NCBI GenBank assembly: GCA_004322345.1
Contig: SCTQ01000394.1
Span: forward strand, 1 to 33,383
Origin: Aquabacterium sp.
Lineage (GTDB): Bacteria > Pseudomonadota > Gammaproteobacteria > Burkholderiales > Burkholderiaceae_C
Reading direction: 5' to 3'
DNA: 33,383 nucleotides
Positions 8,468 through 18,795 of this stretch are shown here, piece by piece. Under the pieces are notes generated by a model that worked only from the letters and a program-made list of their open reading frames with translations, searched no databases and had not been told where the DNA came from. Numbering within the stretch: position 1 is the first letter of the stretch; each line of letters opens with the position of its first letter. The position numbers and the translations under genes are program-made.

Positions 8468-9274
8468 TCAGAAGCCCACGCGCTTGCGGAAGGCTGCCTG
8501 CATCGTGTCGTAGCGGCCGTCGGCCTTCAGCGCCTGCAGGCCGCGCTCGAAGACCAGCGCCATGCGCTTGCCCTTGGGGTCGGCGCGCGTGAAGGCGATC
8601 CAGAAGCCGTCCACCGACAGGCTGCCCACCTTCTCCACCCGGCCCTTGAACTTGGCGCTGGCATTGATGCGCAGGTAGGCCGGCGCGGTGTTGGCGAGGA
8701 TGTAGTCGACACGCCCGGCGTTGAGCATCTCCAGCAGCACGCGGTCGGACTTGGCGCTGACCCGGCGGATCTTGGGGTTGCGGAAGAAGGCCGGCGGATA
8801 GGTGTAGCCCACGGTGTAGCCCACGGTGCTGCCCTCCAGGTTGGCCAAGGTCATGTCGCGCCGCGAGCCGCCGGCACGGCCGAAGACGGCCAGCTCCTCG
8901 TGGAACATCGGCGTCTCGTGCCAGTGGTAGGTGTCGCGGTTGTCGTCGAGCACCGTGGCGTCGAAGCAGCCCAGCGCCTCGCCCGTCCTGGCCATCAGCA
9001 TGCAGCGGGCGAAGGGCACGACGACGAAGCCGACCTGCACGCCCTGGGTGGCGAAGGCCTCGCGCACGACGTCCACCGCGAAGCCTTCTGGGCCGCTGCG
9101 GTCGCCGCGCACGGAGGAATAGGGCGGCCAGTCGTCCTCCGCGGCCAGCAGGATCTTCTCCGGGGCGGCCATCGCGGTGGCGGCCAGCGCCGCGAAGGCC
9201 ACGGCCAGCCAGGCCGCGGGCCAGCGTCGGGTCGAGCGGTTTGCGGCGGCGTCTTGCCGTGTCGCCTCGTGCAT
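8468..9274 (-). CDS. periplasmic solute-binding protein (SBP_bac_3 type) upstream of the kinase
   Basis: 268 residues with a signal peptide (Arg-rich start, hydrophobic stretch [16 protein letters not shown], cleavage expected after AMA) and a type 3 extracellular solute-binding fold. Visible family features are DDWPPYS at the mature N-terminus, [11 protein letters not shown], and [13 protein letters not shown] in the hinge region. Members bind amino acids or other small polar ligands. No ABC permease or ATPase gene accompanies it; instead the hybrid kinase follows after 19 bp on the same strand. A sensory rather than transport role is inferred. The ATG at 9274 gives a normal signal peptide; a GTG at 9295 is possible. 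Alternative view: a stand-alone transport protein. Confidence 0.85.
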   Translation of the reverse strand: MHEATRQDAAANRSTRRWPAAWLAVAFAALAATAMAAPEKILLAAEDDWPPYSSVRGDRSGPEGFAVDVVREAFATQGVQVGFVVVPFARCMLMARTGEALGCFDATVLDDNRDTYHWHETPMFHEELAVFGRAGGSRRDMTLANLEGSTVGYTVGYTYPPAFFRNPKIRRVSAKSDRVLLEMLNAGRVDYILANTAPAYLRINASAKFKGRVEKVGSLSVDGFWIAFTRADPKGKRMALVFERGLQALKADGRYDTMQAAFRKRVGF

Positions 9275-9348
9275 GGCTTTCCCGTGTGAGGCCACCTGGG
9301 TGGCGGGTGATCGACAGCCGTGCCGATCTTGCCATGCCGGCTACAGGG

Positions 9349-10581
9349 TCATGTGCGCGGCTCCGTCAGGTAGTACCCCAGGGCCAGCAGCGGCAGGACC
9401 GCGCCGAAGGCAGAAGTCCACGCCCAGCCGCCGTGGGCCCAGGCCCAGCCGCCCAGCGCCGAGCCCACCGCGCCGCCGGCGAAGAAGATCGCCATGAACA
9501 GGCCGTTGAGCCGGCTGCGGTGCTCGTCGCCCAGCGCATAGATGGCGCGCTGGCTGAGCACCAGGTTGGCCGACACGCCCATGTCCAGCAGGATGCCGGC
9601 TGCCACCAGCAGGGCCAGCACGATGCCGTTCCAGCCTGGCACCAGCCAGGGCAGCACGAAGGAGATCGAGCCTGCAGACAGCGCCAGCAGGGTGCCCATG
9701 CGCGTGTGGCCGCGGTCGGCCGCGCGGCCGGCGACGGGCGCGGCGATGGCACCGGCCACGCCCGCCAGCGCGAACAGCGCCACGCCGTTCTGGCTGAAGC
9801 CGAAGCGCGGGCTCATCAGCAGCAGCGGCACCACGGTCCAGAACAGGCTGAAGGCGCCGAACATGGTGGCGTGGTACGCGGCGCGGCGGCGCAGCAGCGG
9901 TGTCTCGCGCAGCAGCGTGGCCATGGAGGCCAGCAGGCCCGCGTAACGCGGCAGCAGCGGGCCCGAACTGCGTGCCGGTGGCGTGCGCGCCGGCAGCGTC
10001 GCGCGGATGGCCACCGCCAGCGCGACCACGCCCACGGCGGCCGTGACGAACACCGCGCGCCAGCCCAGCGCATGCGCGAGCAGGCTGGAGACCGGGCGCG
10101 CCAGCATGATCCCCAGCAGCAGGCCACTCATCACCTTGCCCACCGTCTCGCCGCGCGTGGCCGCGGGGGCGAGCTGGGCTGCATAGGGCACCAGCACCTG
10201 GGCCGAGACGCAGGTCAGCCCGATGAGGAAGGCCGCGGCCAGGAAGGACGAGGCGTCCTGCGACGAGGCCAGCGCCAGCAGCGCCAGCAGGCTGCTGAGC
10301 AGCGCGGTGATGATGAGCCGCCGGTTCTCCAGCAGGTCGCCCAGCGGCACGATCAGCAGCAGGCCCAGGCCGTAGCCGATCTGCGTCAGCGTGACGATGA
10401 AGCCGGCGGCCGCAGGCGGCAGGTGGATGTCGCCCTGGATCAGGCCGATCAGCGGCTGCGCGAAGTAGAGGTTGGCGACGATCACGCCGCAGGCGATGGC
10501 GACCATCAGCACCTGGCGCGGGCTGAGGTTGGCGTCGGCTGGGGGGGCGGTTGCGGAAGGGGGAGCCAGGGAGGCGGACAT
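9349..10581 (-). CDS. MFS transporter, drug-efflux-like
   Basis: Inner-membrane protein of 410 residues with about 12 helices and a Ser/Ala/Pro-rich N-terminal tail. The signature ANLYFAQPLIG in helix 1, the motif-A-like loop PLGDLLENRRL between helices 2 and 3, and SRLNGLFMAIFFAGGAVGS near helix 11 match the YnfM/YgaY-like group of MFS exporters. The substrate is not readable. The ATG at 10581 is preferred to an upstream GTG at 10608, which would begin inside the hairpin that follows the pirin gene. It belongs to the minus-strand block headed by the azoreductase, but the terminator-like hairpin at 10601-10634 may separate it from pirin. The next gene, the binding protein, begins 74 bp further on. 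Confidence 0.87.
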   Translation of the reverse strand: MSASLAPPSATAPPADANLSPRQVLMVAIACGVIVANLYFAQPLIGLIQGDIHLPPAAAGFIVTLTQIGYGLGLLLIVPLGDLLENRRLIITALLSSLLALLALASSQDASSFLAAAFLIGLTCVSAQVLVPYAAQLAPAATRGETVGKVMSGLLLGIMLARPVSSLLAHALGWRAVFVTAAVGVVALAVAIRATLPARTPPARSSGPLLPRYAGLLASMATLLRETPLLRRRAAYHATMFGAFSLFWTVVPLLLMSPRFGFSQNGVALFALAGVAGAIAAPVAGRAADRGHTRMGTLLALSAGSISFVLPWLVPGWNGIVLALLVAAGILLDMGVSANLVLSQRAIYALGDEHRSRLNGLFMAIFFAGGAVGSALGGWAWAHGGWAWTSAFGAVLPLLALGYYLTEPRT

Positions 10582-10600
10582 GGCGGGGACGGCGCTGGAG

Positions 10601-10634
10601 AAACACAAGGCCCGGCTTGGATCGAAGCCGGGCC
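10601..10634 (-). terminator. probable terminator of the pirin gene
   Basis: Perfect 10-bp arms GGCCCGGCTT (10609-10618) and AAGCCGGGCC (10625-10634) around a 6-base loop. On the minus strand a T-rich but interrupted stretch (TTGTGTTT) follows. It sits 20 bp after the pirin stop and before the MFS start, so termination may be partial. Confidence 0.6.
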
Positions 10635-10654
10635 GCAGGTGGGAGGGCGGCCGG

Positions 10655-11551
10655 TCAGTTTCCGAAGCGCCCTGCGCGGAAGTCTTCTACCGCCTGGAAG
10701 ATTTCCGCGTTGGTGTTCATCACGAAGGGCCCGTACTGCGCAATGGGTTCATTGAGCGGACGCCCCGCGATCAGCAGCGCTCGTGTATCGCCCTCGGCCT
10801 GCAGCCGCACGCCGTCGAAGTGCGCGTGCCCGTCCAGCGGCGCCCCGGGCTCAAGGACGGCCATGCGCTGCGCCGCCACCTCCTGGCCTCCGATGCGCAA
10901 GGCGCCGCGGTAGACGTAGACGAAGGCGTTGTGGCCCTCGGGCAGTGCCTGCTCGAAAGCAGCGCCGGCCGGCAGGTGCAGGTCCAGGTAGAGCGGCTCG
11001 GTGTGCTCGCGCTGCACCGCGCCGGCCACGCCGTGGCTGGCGCCGGCGATCACGCGCACCTGTACGCCCGCGTCCGTCGTGAACTCGGGGATGTCGGTGC
11101 TCTGGATGTCGCGGTAGCCCGGCGCGGTCATCTTGTCCTTCGCGGGCAGGTTGAGCCACAGCTGGAAGCCCTCCATCGCCCCCGACTCCTGTTCGGGCAG
11201 CTCGGAGTGCACGATGCCGCGGCCCGCGGTCATCCACTGCACGCCGCCGTTGCTCAGCAGGCCCTCGTTGCCGGCGCTGTCGCGGTGGCGCATGCGGCCC
11301 GCGATCATGTACGTCACGGTCTCGAAGCCGCGGTGCGGGTGGTCGGGGAAGCCGCCGATGTAGTCGTCCGGGTTGTCTGTGCCGAAGGCGTCGAGCATCA
11401 GGAAGGGGTCCAGCCGGCGCTGCAGCTGGTGGGTCAGCACGCGCGTGAGCTTGACGCCCGCGCCGTCGGAGGTGGGGACGCCTTGCACCTGCCGCTCGAC
11501 GCCGCGCGGCTGCAGGACGGTTTCACGGGTGAGGTCGATGGTGGTGGTCAT
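10655..11551 (-). CDS. pirin family protein
   Basis: 298-residue bicupin. The metal-binding signature lies at His71 and His73 in HPHRGFETVTY and His115/Glu117 in GIVHSELPE, the four ligands expected of pirin. Bacterial pirins often have quercetinase or redox-sensing roles; which applies here is unknown. The start is well supported by a GGAGAG ribosome binding site 6 bases before the ATG. The gene lies between an FMN azoreductase and an MFS exporter, a neighbourhood that suggests handling of aromatic or quinone electrophiles. Two inverted repeats in the 141-bp gap upstream may regulate it separately from the azoreductase. Confidence 0.93.
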   Translation of the reverse strand: MTTTIDLTRETVLQPRGVERQVQGVPTSDGAGVKLTRVLTHQLQRRLDPFLMLDAFGTDNPDDYIGGFPDHPHRGFETVTYMIAGRMRHRDSAGNEGLLSNGGVQWMTAGRGIVHSELPEQESGAMEGFQLWLNLPAKDKMTAPGYRDIQSTDIPEFTTDAGVQVRVIAGASHGVAGAVQREHTEPLYLDLHLPAGAAFEQALPEGHNAFVYVYRGALRIGGQEVAAQRMAVLEPGAPLDGHAHFDGVRLQAEGDTRALLIAGRPLNEPIAQYGPFVMNTNAEIFQAVEDFRAGRFGN

Positions 11552-11572
11552 GCTGCTCTCCTTCCTTTTTCA

Positions 11573-11585
11573 ATCTGCATCAGAT
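11573..11585. promoter_or_regulatory. small palindrome before the pirin gene
   Basis: ATCTG and CAGAT flank a central CAT, 21 bp upstream of the pirin ATG and next to its ribosome binding site. The ATC-N7-GAT form is reminiscent of LysR-type recognition sites, which are usually wider. Binding by the nearby LysR protein is only a suggestion. Confidence 0.3.
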
Positions 11586-11587
11586 GA

Positions 11588-11619
11588 GGCCGCCGGCCTG
11601 CACATGCAAGCCGGTGGCC
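11588..11619. repeat. strong hairpin between azoreductase and pirin
   Basis: GGCCGCCGGC (11588-11597) pairs with GCCGGTGGCC (11610-11619) with one G-T wobble, and TGCA/TGCA continue the stem inside. No T tract follows on either strand, so it is not a standard terminator. It may attenuate or protect the transcript between the two genes. Confidence 0.4.
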
Positions 11620-11692
11620 ACGCGTCGCGTGCTCGCTGGAGGGCCCTTCGCGCAACGCCTTCCGGGAATGCGCCTTTCGGTGCCGTGCGGGC

Positions 11693-12295
11693 TCAGGCGG
11701 CGACCGCTTCCTCGATCTGGCGGCGTGCTTCCGCCAGGCCCTTGCGCTCGGCCTCCGGGCCCATCCCCAAGCCCTCGGCGTAGATGAACTCCACGTCGGT
11801 CATGCCCAGGAAGCCCAGCAGCGTGCGCAGATAGGGCGTCTGGCCGTCGGTAGCCTGGCCGATGTGCATGCCGCCGCGCGCGGCGACCACGTAGACCTTC
11901 TTGCCGGTCAGCAGGCCGACGGGGCCCTTCTCGGTGTACGTGAAGGTGACACGGGCACGGGCGATGGCGTCGATCCAGTTCTTCAGCAGCGAGGTGATCG
12001 TCAGGTTGTACATCGGCGAGCCGATCACGACCGTGTCCGCAGCCTGGATCTCGGCGATCAGCGCATCGTCCAGGGCCACGCGGGCGGCCTGCTCGGCGCT
12101 GCGCTGCTCGGGGGGCGTGAACAGCGCGCCCAGCGCGGCTTCGTCCAGGACGGGGTGGGGGTTGGCCGACAGGTCGCGCAGCACGTGGGTGGCGCCGGGG
12201 TTGTCCGCGCGCAGCCGGGCCACGAGGTCCTGGGCCAGGCGGGTGGAGTGCGAGCCGTTGGTGCGGGCGCTGGAATGGACTTCAAGGATCTTCAT
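11693..12295 (-). CDS. azoR: FMN-dependent NADH-azoreductase
   Basis: 200-residue flavodoxin-fold enzyme, about the normal length for AzoR. It reduces azo compounds and quinones with two electrons from NADH using bound FMN. The phosphate-binding loop is seen at [15 protein letters not shown], the flavin contact [20 protein letters not shown] is nearly invariant in the family, and a second flavin loop occurs at ARGG. The ATG at 12295 gives the canonical MKILEVHSS start. The gene is divergent from a LysR regulator across 126 bp holding an AT-rich promoter zone and an inverted repeat, the classic layout for LysR-controlled azoreductase. Pirin follows on the same strand. Confidence 0.94.
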   Translation of the reverse strand: MKILEVHSSARTNGSHSTRLAQDLVARLRADNPGATHVLRDLSANPHPVLDEAALGALFTPPEQRSAEQAARVALDDALIAEIQAADTVVIGSPMYNLTITSLLKNWIDAIARARVTFTYTEKGPVGLLTGKKVYVVAARGGMHIGQATDGQTPYLRTLLGFLGMTDVEFIYAEGLGMGPEAERKGLAEARRQIEEAVAA

Positions 12296-12389
12296 GGCTG
12301 GGCCTCTTGGCGTTGGGCGCATCCCTCGATGCGATGGCTCCAATGTATTGAGACGGTTTTGATATAAAAAGCCGGTCTGGTGGATTACT

Positions 12390-12409
12390 TTGTTCCGCCA
12401 GAGGAACAA
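12390..12409. promoter_or_regulatory. inverted repeat, candidate LysR operator
   Basis: Perfect 7-bp arms TTGTTCC and GGAACAA separated by six bases, in the azoR-lysR intergenic region and ending 12 bp before the lysR start. An unusually AT-rich stretch for this window (12344-12370) lies beside it towards azoR and probably holds the promoters. Position and symmetry suggest auto- and cross-regulation by the LysR protein. Confidence 0.5.
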
Positions 12410-12421
12410 TTGGAGTTCTCG

Positions 12422-13390
12422 ATGGACCTCGACCCCGGCAGCCTCCTGCTCTTCGCGCGCGTCATCGAATGCGGCAGCTTCAGCGCCGCGGCCGAGCGCG
12501 TGGGCCTGCCCAAGAGCACGGTGTCGCGCCGCATCTCCGCACTGGAGCGCCACCTGGGCGAACGCCTGCTGCTGCGCACGACGCGCAAGCTCAGCCTCAC
12601 GGACTTCGGCCACCAGCTGCTGGTGCATGCGCAGCAGGTGGCGGAGGAGACCGATGCGGCCGCGTCGCTGGTGCTGCACCGGCAGGCGCGGCCCAGCGGG
12701 CGGCTGCGCATCTCTATGCCCACCGATTCACCGGGGATCGACCTGCCGCGCCTGCTCTCCGAATTCCTGCTGCGCTATCCCGACGTGACGCTGGACCTGG
12801 ACCTGTCGGCGCGCCGCGTGGACCTCGTCGGCGAGAACGTGGACATGGCCATGCGCATGGGCGACCTGCCCGACGACAGCAGCCTGGTGGCGCGGCGCCT
12901 GTTCACCCATGGCTGGGGCCTGTACGCCGCGCCCAGCTACCTGGCCCTGCGCGGCACGCCGCGCAGGCCCGCCGACCTGCTGCAGCACGATGGCCTGGCC
13001 TTGCGCACGCGCCTGGGCGAGCCGCTGCCCTGGCAACTGGAACGCGGCGAGGAACGCTGGACCGGCGTGGCCCCCCCGCGCGCCCTGGCCAACTCGCCGC
13101 GCATGGTCGCCGCCCTGGCCGTGCAGGGCCTGGGCCTGGCCGCCATCCCGCACCAGATCGCCCGCCAGCTCATCGACGAGGCCGCCTGCGTCAGCCGCAA
13201 GCGCAACCCCGCCGACGTCCTGGTGCGCGTGCTGCCCGGCTGGCGCATGCCCAGTACGCCCGGCTGGGCCGTGATGCCCGGGCGCCGGCTGATGCCGGAG
13301 AAGACGCGGGTGTTCGTGGAGATGCTGGAGGAGGCGCTGCGGCCCTTCGACGTGAAGGATGCGGGGGAGGCGCAGGGGCCGGCGTATTGA
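12422..13390 (+). CDS. LysR-family transcriptional regulator
   Basis: 322 residues. The N-terminal winged helix-turn-helix is clear at about residues 16-50 ([32 protein letters not shown]), followed by a linker helix and a type-2 periplasmic-binding-like effector domain from about residue 88 to 295. The domain begins [10 protein letters not shown] and is close to the CrgA/AaeR-like subgroup. The ATG at 12422 has a GGAG ribosome binding site 6 bases upstream. A GTG at 12380 would place the candidate operator inside the coding region, so it is not chosen. The divergent azoR gene is the obvious target, possibly with pirin. Effector unknown; quinones or aromatic electrophiles fit the context. Confidence 0.93.
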   Translation: MDLDPGSLLLFARVIECGSFSAAAERVGLPKSTVSRRISALERHLGERLLLRTTRKLSLTDFGHQLLVHAQQVAEETDAAASLVLHRQARPSGRLRISMPTDSPGIDLPRLLSEFLLRYPDVTLDLDLSARRVDLVGENVDMAMRMGDLPDDSSLVARRLFTHGWGLYAAPSYLALRGTPRRPADLLQHDGLALRTRLGEPLPWQLERGEERWTGVAPPRALANSPRMVAALAVQGLGLAAIPHQIARQLIDEAACVSRKRNPADVLVRVLPGWRMPSTPGWAVMPGRRLMPEKTRVFVEMLEEALRPFDVKDAGEAQGPAY

Positions 13391-13576
13391 GCGGTGCGTC
13401 GAGCGCGTGTCGGAACGGCAAATGCAGGATGCCGTATCGAAGAAGGTCGCCGGCTTCGCTGCGGTGCTGGCGGCAGCATCGGAGGAAGCAGTCTCGAAGA
13501 TCGCCTTCAGGAAGGAATGCAGCGAGGCCATGCTGGTGCGCTCCGTTGCCTGCCATTCGCGCAACCTGGAGCCCCG

Positions 13577-13610
13577 AAAGAAAAAAGCCCGCGCACCGAA
13601 GTGCGCGGGC
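13577..13610 (-). terminator. rho-independent terminator of the lipase gene
   Basis: On the minus strand a perfect 10-bp stem GCCCGCGCAC/GTGCGCGGGC closes on a TTCG tetraloop and is followed by six T, a C and three more T. It lies 28 bp after the lipase stop. It also faces the end of lysR, which has no other terminator. Confidence 0.9.
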
Positions 13611-13638
13611 CTCAGCCTGAGGGCTCAGCCGTTGAGGC

Positions 13639-15447
13639 TTACCAGCTCTTGGCGGCCGGCGGCTTCACGGTGAAGCTGTAGGTCTGGCCGGAGCCGGACA
13701 TCAGCGTGCTCAGCAGCGGGCCGTACAGGCCGCAACCGGACAGCGACGGGAAGGTCGTGGTGCCGGAGAAGGTCAGGTTGCCGTTGCCCAGCGAGGAGAC
13801 CGGACCGTCGAAGTCGATCGGGAAGTCGACCGGCTTGGAGGTGGTGCAACCCGTCGGGATGTTGATGCCCAGGGAGCCCACGGTCTGGATCTTCAGGTTG
13901 GCGCTTTGCAGGCCATGCACGTGCAGCTTGCCGGCGTTGTCCAGCGTGGCCGTGCCGGAGGCGTCGGTGGTGGGCACCACGGACAGCTTCACGTCGATCG
14001 GCAGCAGGATGTTGACCTTGGCGACGAAGTCAGGCACCGCCAGCTTGCCGTTCTTCAGCTGCTTGGCCGTCATGTCGGTGTCCGCCGAGAAGGTGGACGT
14101 GTCGGGCAGCGTGATGGTCTGGCCCAGGGTCTTCAGGCCGATGGATGCCGTCAGCGGCCAGTTCTTCAGCGACACGACGAAGTTGCCGTCGTTCGGGTTG
14201 GCGTTGCTCACCGGATCGGCTTGCGTGGTGGCGCAGGTGCCCACCGCGGTCTTGCCGTTGAAGCGGTCACCCAGCCAGCTGATCACCTGCGGCGCGGCCT
14301 GGAACTGGGCCACGATGTGCTCGGCGCCCGGCAGCAGGTCGAACTTCACGTTGGTGCCCAGGGCGCAGTACTTCTTCTTCAGGTCGTAGGCCTGGCCCAG
14401 GGGCAGCGCCCAGTCGGCCTGGCCGTGGTACTGGTAGACCGGAGCGGAGATCTTGGTCTTGCCCAGGTTCTGCGCGGTCAGCGCATTGCGGATGCCGGGC
14501 AGCGACAGCAGGGTCTCCAGGGGCAGGTTGCCCATGGTGAACTCGCTGAGGAAGCGGTTCTGGTACTTGAACAGCGCCTCGAACACGCAGATCTGCTTGG
14601 CGTCTGCGGCAGCGGCCAGGCCGGCTTCGCTGGCCAGGTCTTCGAAGGGGATGCTCTCCGGGTACTGCTGGGCCAGGCCGATGGTGGCGGCCAGCAGGAA
14701 GGACGAACCGTTGCGGCCGTCCAGGTAGCGGGCAGCGGTCAGGAAGTCGGCGGGCACGCCGCCGGCGGCCACGCCGACCACGTTCAGGTCGGCGGCATAG
14801 CTGTCCTTCAGCTCACCCGCCCAGGCTGCCGACTGGCCGCCTTGCGAGTAGCCCCAGATCGCCGTCTTGGCCGTGGCCTTGATGCCCACGTTGGGGATCT
14901 GGGCGGCGGCCTTGACGATGTCCAGCACGGCGCGGCCTTGCGAGCTGCCGGCCAGGTAGGTCGGGATGTTGCCGGTGGTGTAGCCGGCGTAGTCGGTGAC
15001 CAGCACGGCGTAGCCGGCGTTCAGCGCGGCGACGATGTTGGCGTTCTCGTAGTCGGTGCCGGCGGCGAACTGCTGCGAAGGCGCGCAGGGCTGGGCCAGG
15101 CCGTGGGTGCCGACGGCGTAGGTGACGATCGGACGGGCCTGGAAGATGTTGGACCAGGCCTTGGTCGGCACGAGCACGGTGCCGGTGACGACGTTCTCCG
15201 CCTCACGCGAGTCCGTCGAGCGGTACAGGACGTTCCAGGCCTTGACGCCCGGCGCACCGGCGCCGAGGTTGACGGTGGCGGTGCGATACCAGATCAGGTC
15301 GCCATGGGCGCCGGCAGGCAGCGGCGAGGGCGGGGTGTAGAAGGCATTGCCGGCGGGGCCGGCGACGGGTGCGGCAAAAGCGGATGCCGCAGCGAAGGCC
15401 AGCGCCGCGATGGGCAGCATGGGCTTGCGCAGGAACGAACGGATCAT
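13639..15447 (-). CDS. secreted lipase/esterase of the LIP family with extra C-terminal domain
   Basis: Exported serine hydrolase of 602 residues. A signal peptide (MIRSFLRKP, then a hydrophobic run ending ASAFA) precedes an alpha/beta-hydrolase domain at about residues 30-410. The nucleophile elbow is GYSQG with Ser201; Asp345 in GQADWALP and His377 in GAEHIVA complete a plausible triad. This fits the secretory lipase family. Residues from about 415 to 602 form a separate Thr/Ser/Gly-rich beta-type domain with paired cysteines, which I do not recognise in classical lipases. The ATG at 15447 has a GGAG ribosome binding site. The gene stands alone, with an inverted repeat 72 bp upstream of its start and its own strong terminator. 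Confidence 0.85.
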   Translation of the reverse strand: MIRSFLRKPMLPIAALAFAAASAFAAPVAGPAGNAFYTPPSPLPAGAHGDLIWYRTATVNLGAGAPGVKAWNVLYRSTDSREAENVVTGTVLVPTKAWSNIFQARPIVTYAVGTHGLAQPCAPSQQFAAGTDYENANIVAALNAGYAVLVTDYAGYTTGNIPTYLAGSSQGRAVLDIVKAAAQIPNVGIKATAKTAIWGYSQGGQSAAWAGELKDSYAADLNVVGVAAGGVPADFLTAARYLDGRNGSSFLLAATIGLAQQYPESIPFEDLASEAGLAAAADAKQICVFEALFKYQNRFLSEFTMGNLPLETLLSLPGIRNALTAQNLGKTKISAPVYQYHGQADWALPLGQAYDLKKKYCALGTNVKFDLLPGAEHIVAQFQAAPQVISWLGDRFNGKTAVGTCATTQADPVSNANPNDGNFVVSLKNWPLTASIGLKTLGQTITLPDTSTFSADTDMTAKQLKNGKLAVPDFVAKVNILLPIDVKLSVVPTTDASGTATLDNAGKLHVHGLQSANLKIQTVGSLGINIPTGCTTSKPVDFPIDFDGPVSSLGNGNLTFSGTTTFPSLSGCGLYGPLLSTLMSGSGQTYSFTVKPPAAKSW

Positions 15448-15519
15448 GTTTGTCTCCAGCTGGATGAGTGGGCCGGGTGGCCGGAATGCCGGCCTCTGGG
15501 CCTGCATGCGGGATTCTGA

Positions 15520-15539
15520 GGAACTGCCACATCAGTTCC
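15520..15539. promoter_or_regulatory. inverted repeat upstream of the lipase
   Basis: Perfect arms GGAACTG and CAGTTCC with a 6-base spacer, 72 bp upstream of the lipase ATG. The 7-6-7 geometry equals that of the azoR-lysR element but the arm sequence differs. Candidate operator for an unlinked regulator. Confidence 0.4.
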
Positions 15540-15697
15540 GCATCGGGTTTCTGCCGGGGATCGGGCAAGGGGCACGCGGGGCGGGGGGGCGCGGGTGCGA
15601 AACCGGGCCTTCCGTGTGCAGGCGGACATGCAGACAAGGGGTGGGTGAACCAGGGGGCTGCGCTTGCGCGGGCGCGCCACGTGCAGCGTTGCGCTGC

Positions 15698-15729
15698 AAA
15701 AAAGGCAGCCCCGCCGTGGCGGGGCTGCC
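15698..15729 (-). terminator. distal terminator of acnA
   Basis: Perfect arms GGCAGCCCCGCC (15704-15715) and GGCGGGGCTGCC (15718-15729), followed on the minus strand by six T residues (15698-15703). Confidence 0.85.
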
Positions 15730-15736
15730 TGCTTGG

Positions 15737-15759
15737 AAAAAAGCCCCGCGCTGCGGGGC
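15737..15759 (-). terminator. proximal terminator of acnA
   Basis: Stem GCCCCGC/GCGGGGC with a 3-base loop, followed on the minus strand by six T residues (15737-15742). It is the first of two tandem terminators and lies 26 bp after the acnA stop. Confidence 0.85.
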
Positions 15760-15785
15760 CTTCCTCGATGCGTGATCGCTATGGA

Positions 15786-18653
<2,868 letters not shown>

Positions 18654-18712
18654 TTCGTGGACTCCGTGCTGCTGCGGTTGGGGCGGAAGGTGGGCTCAGA
18701 AGGACTCGGGCG

Positions 18713-18740
18713 ATTGTGGCGCAGTGCTCATGTCATGCAA
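18713..18740 (-). promoter_or_regulatory. weak sigma70-like promoter candidate for acnA
   Basis: On the minus strand TTGCAT (18735-18740) and CACAAT (18713-18718) are 16 bp apart and about 60 bp upstream of the acnA ATG. Both hexamers are poor matches to consensus; the proposal rests on spacing and position. Confidence 0.25.
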
Positions 18741-18753
18741 CAGGCGATCGGCA

Positions 18754-18781
18754 CATGCCCGCATCGGTCCAACGGGGCATG
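18754..18781. repeat. inverted repeat between amidohydrolase and acnA
   Basis: CATGCCC and GGGCATG are 14 bases apart, 15 bp after the amidohydrolase stop and about 100 bp before acnA. There is no T tract. It could be a weak terminator for the amidohydrolase or a regulatory site for acnA. Confidence 0.3.
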
Positions 18782-18795
18782 CGAGGGCTGCCGTA

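Larger units (their letters stand above)
15448..15785. other. 338-bp intergenic region between lipase and acnA
   Basis: No convincing gene. It holds the lipase leader with a 7-6-7 inverted repeat (15520-15539), a GC-rich stretch with nothing recognisable, and two aconitase terminators (15698-15759). Reading frames here are extensions of antisense frames from the flanking genes. Confidence 0.6.

Noticed and set aside
6034-8592. Plus-strand open frame of about 850 codons over the hybrid kinase
   Set aside because: Antisense shadow of a well-defined kinase with all motifs intact; no family features.
8805-8828. Tandem 12-bp duplication (TAGCCCACGGTG twice) in the binding-protein gene
   Set aside because: The resulting VGYTVGYTY fits the normal length of the family's hinge motif, so it is coincidence rather than an insertion.
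13391-13576. Short open frames between lysR and the lipase terminator
   Set aside because: Frames on both strands continue into the terminator or the antisense of lysR; none has a ribosome binding site or recognisable sequence.
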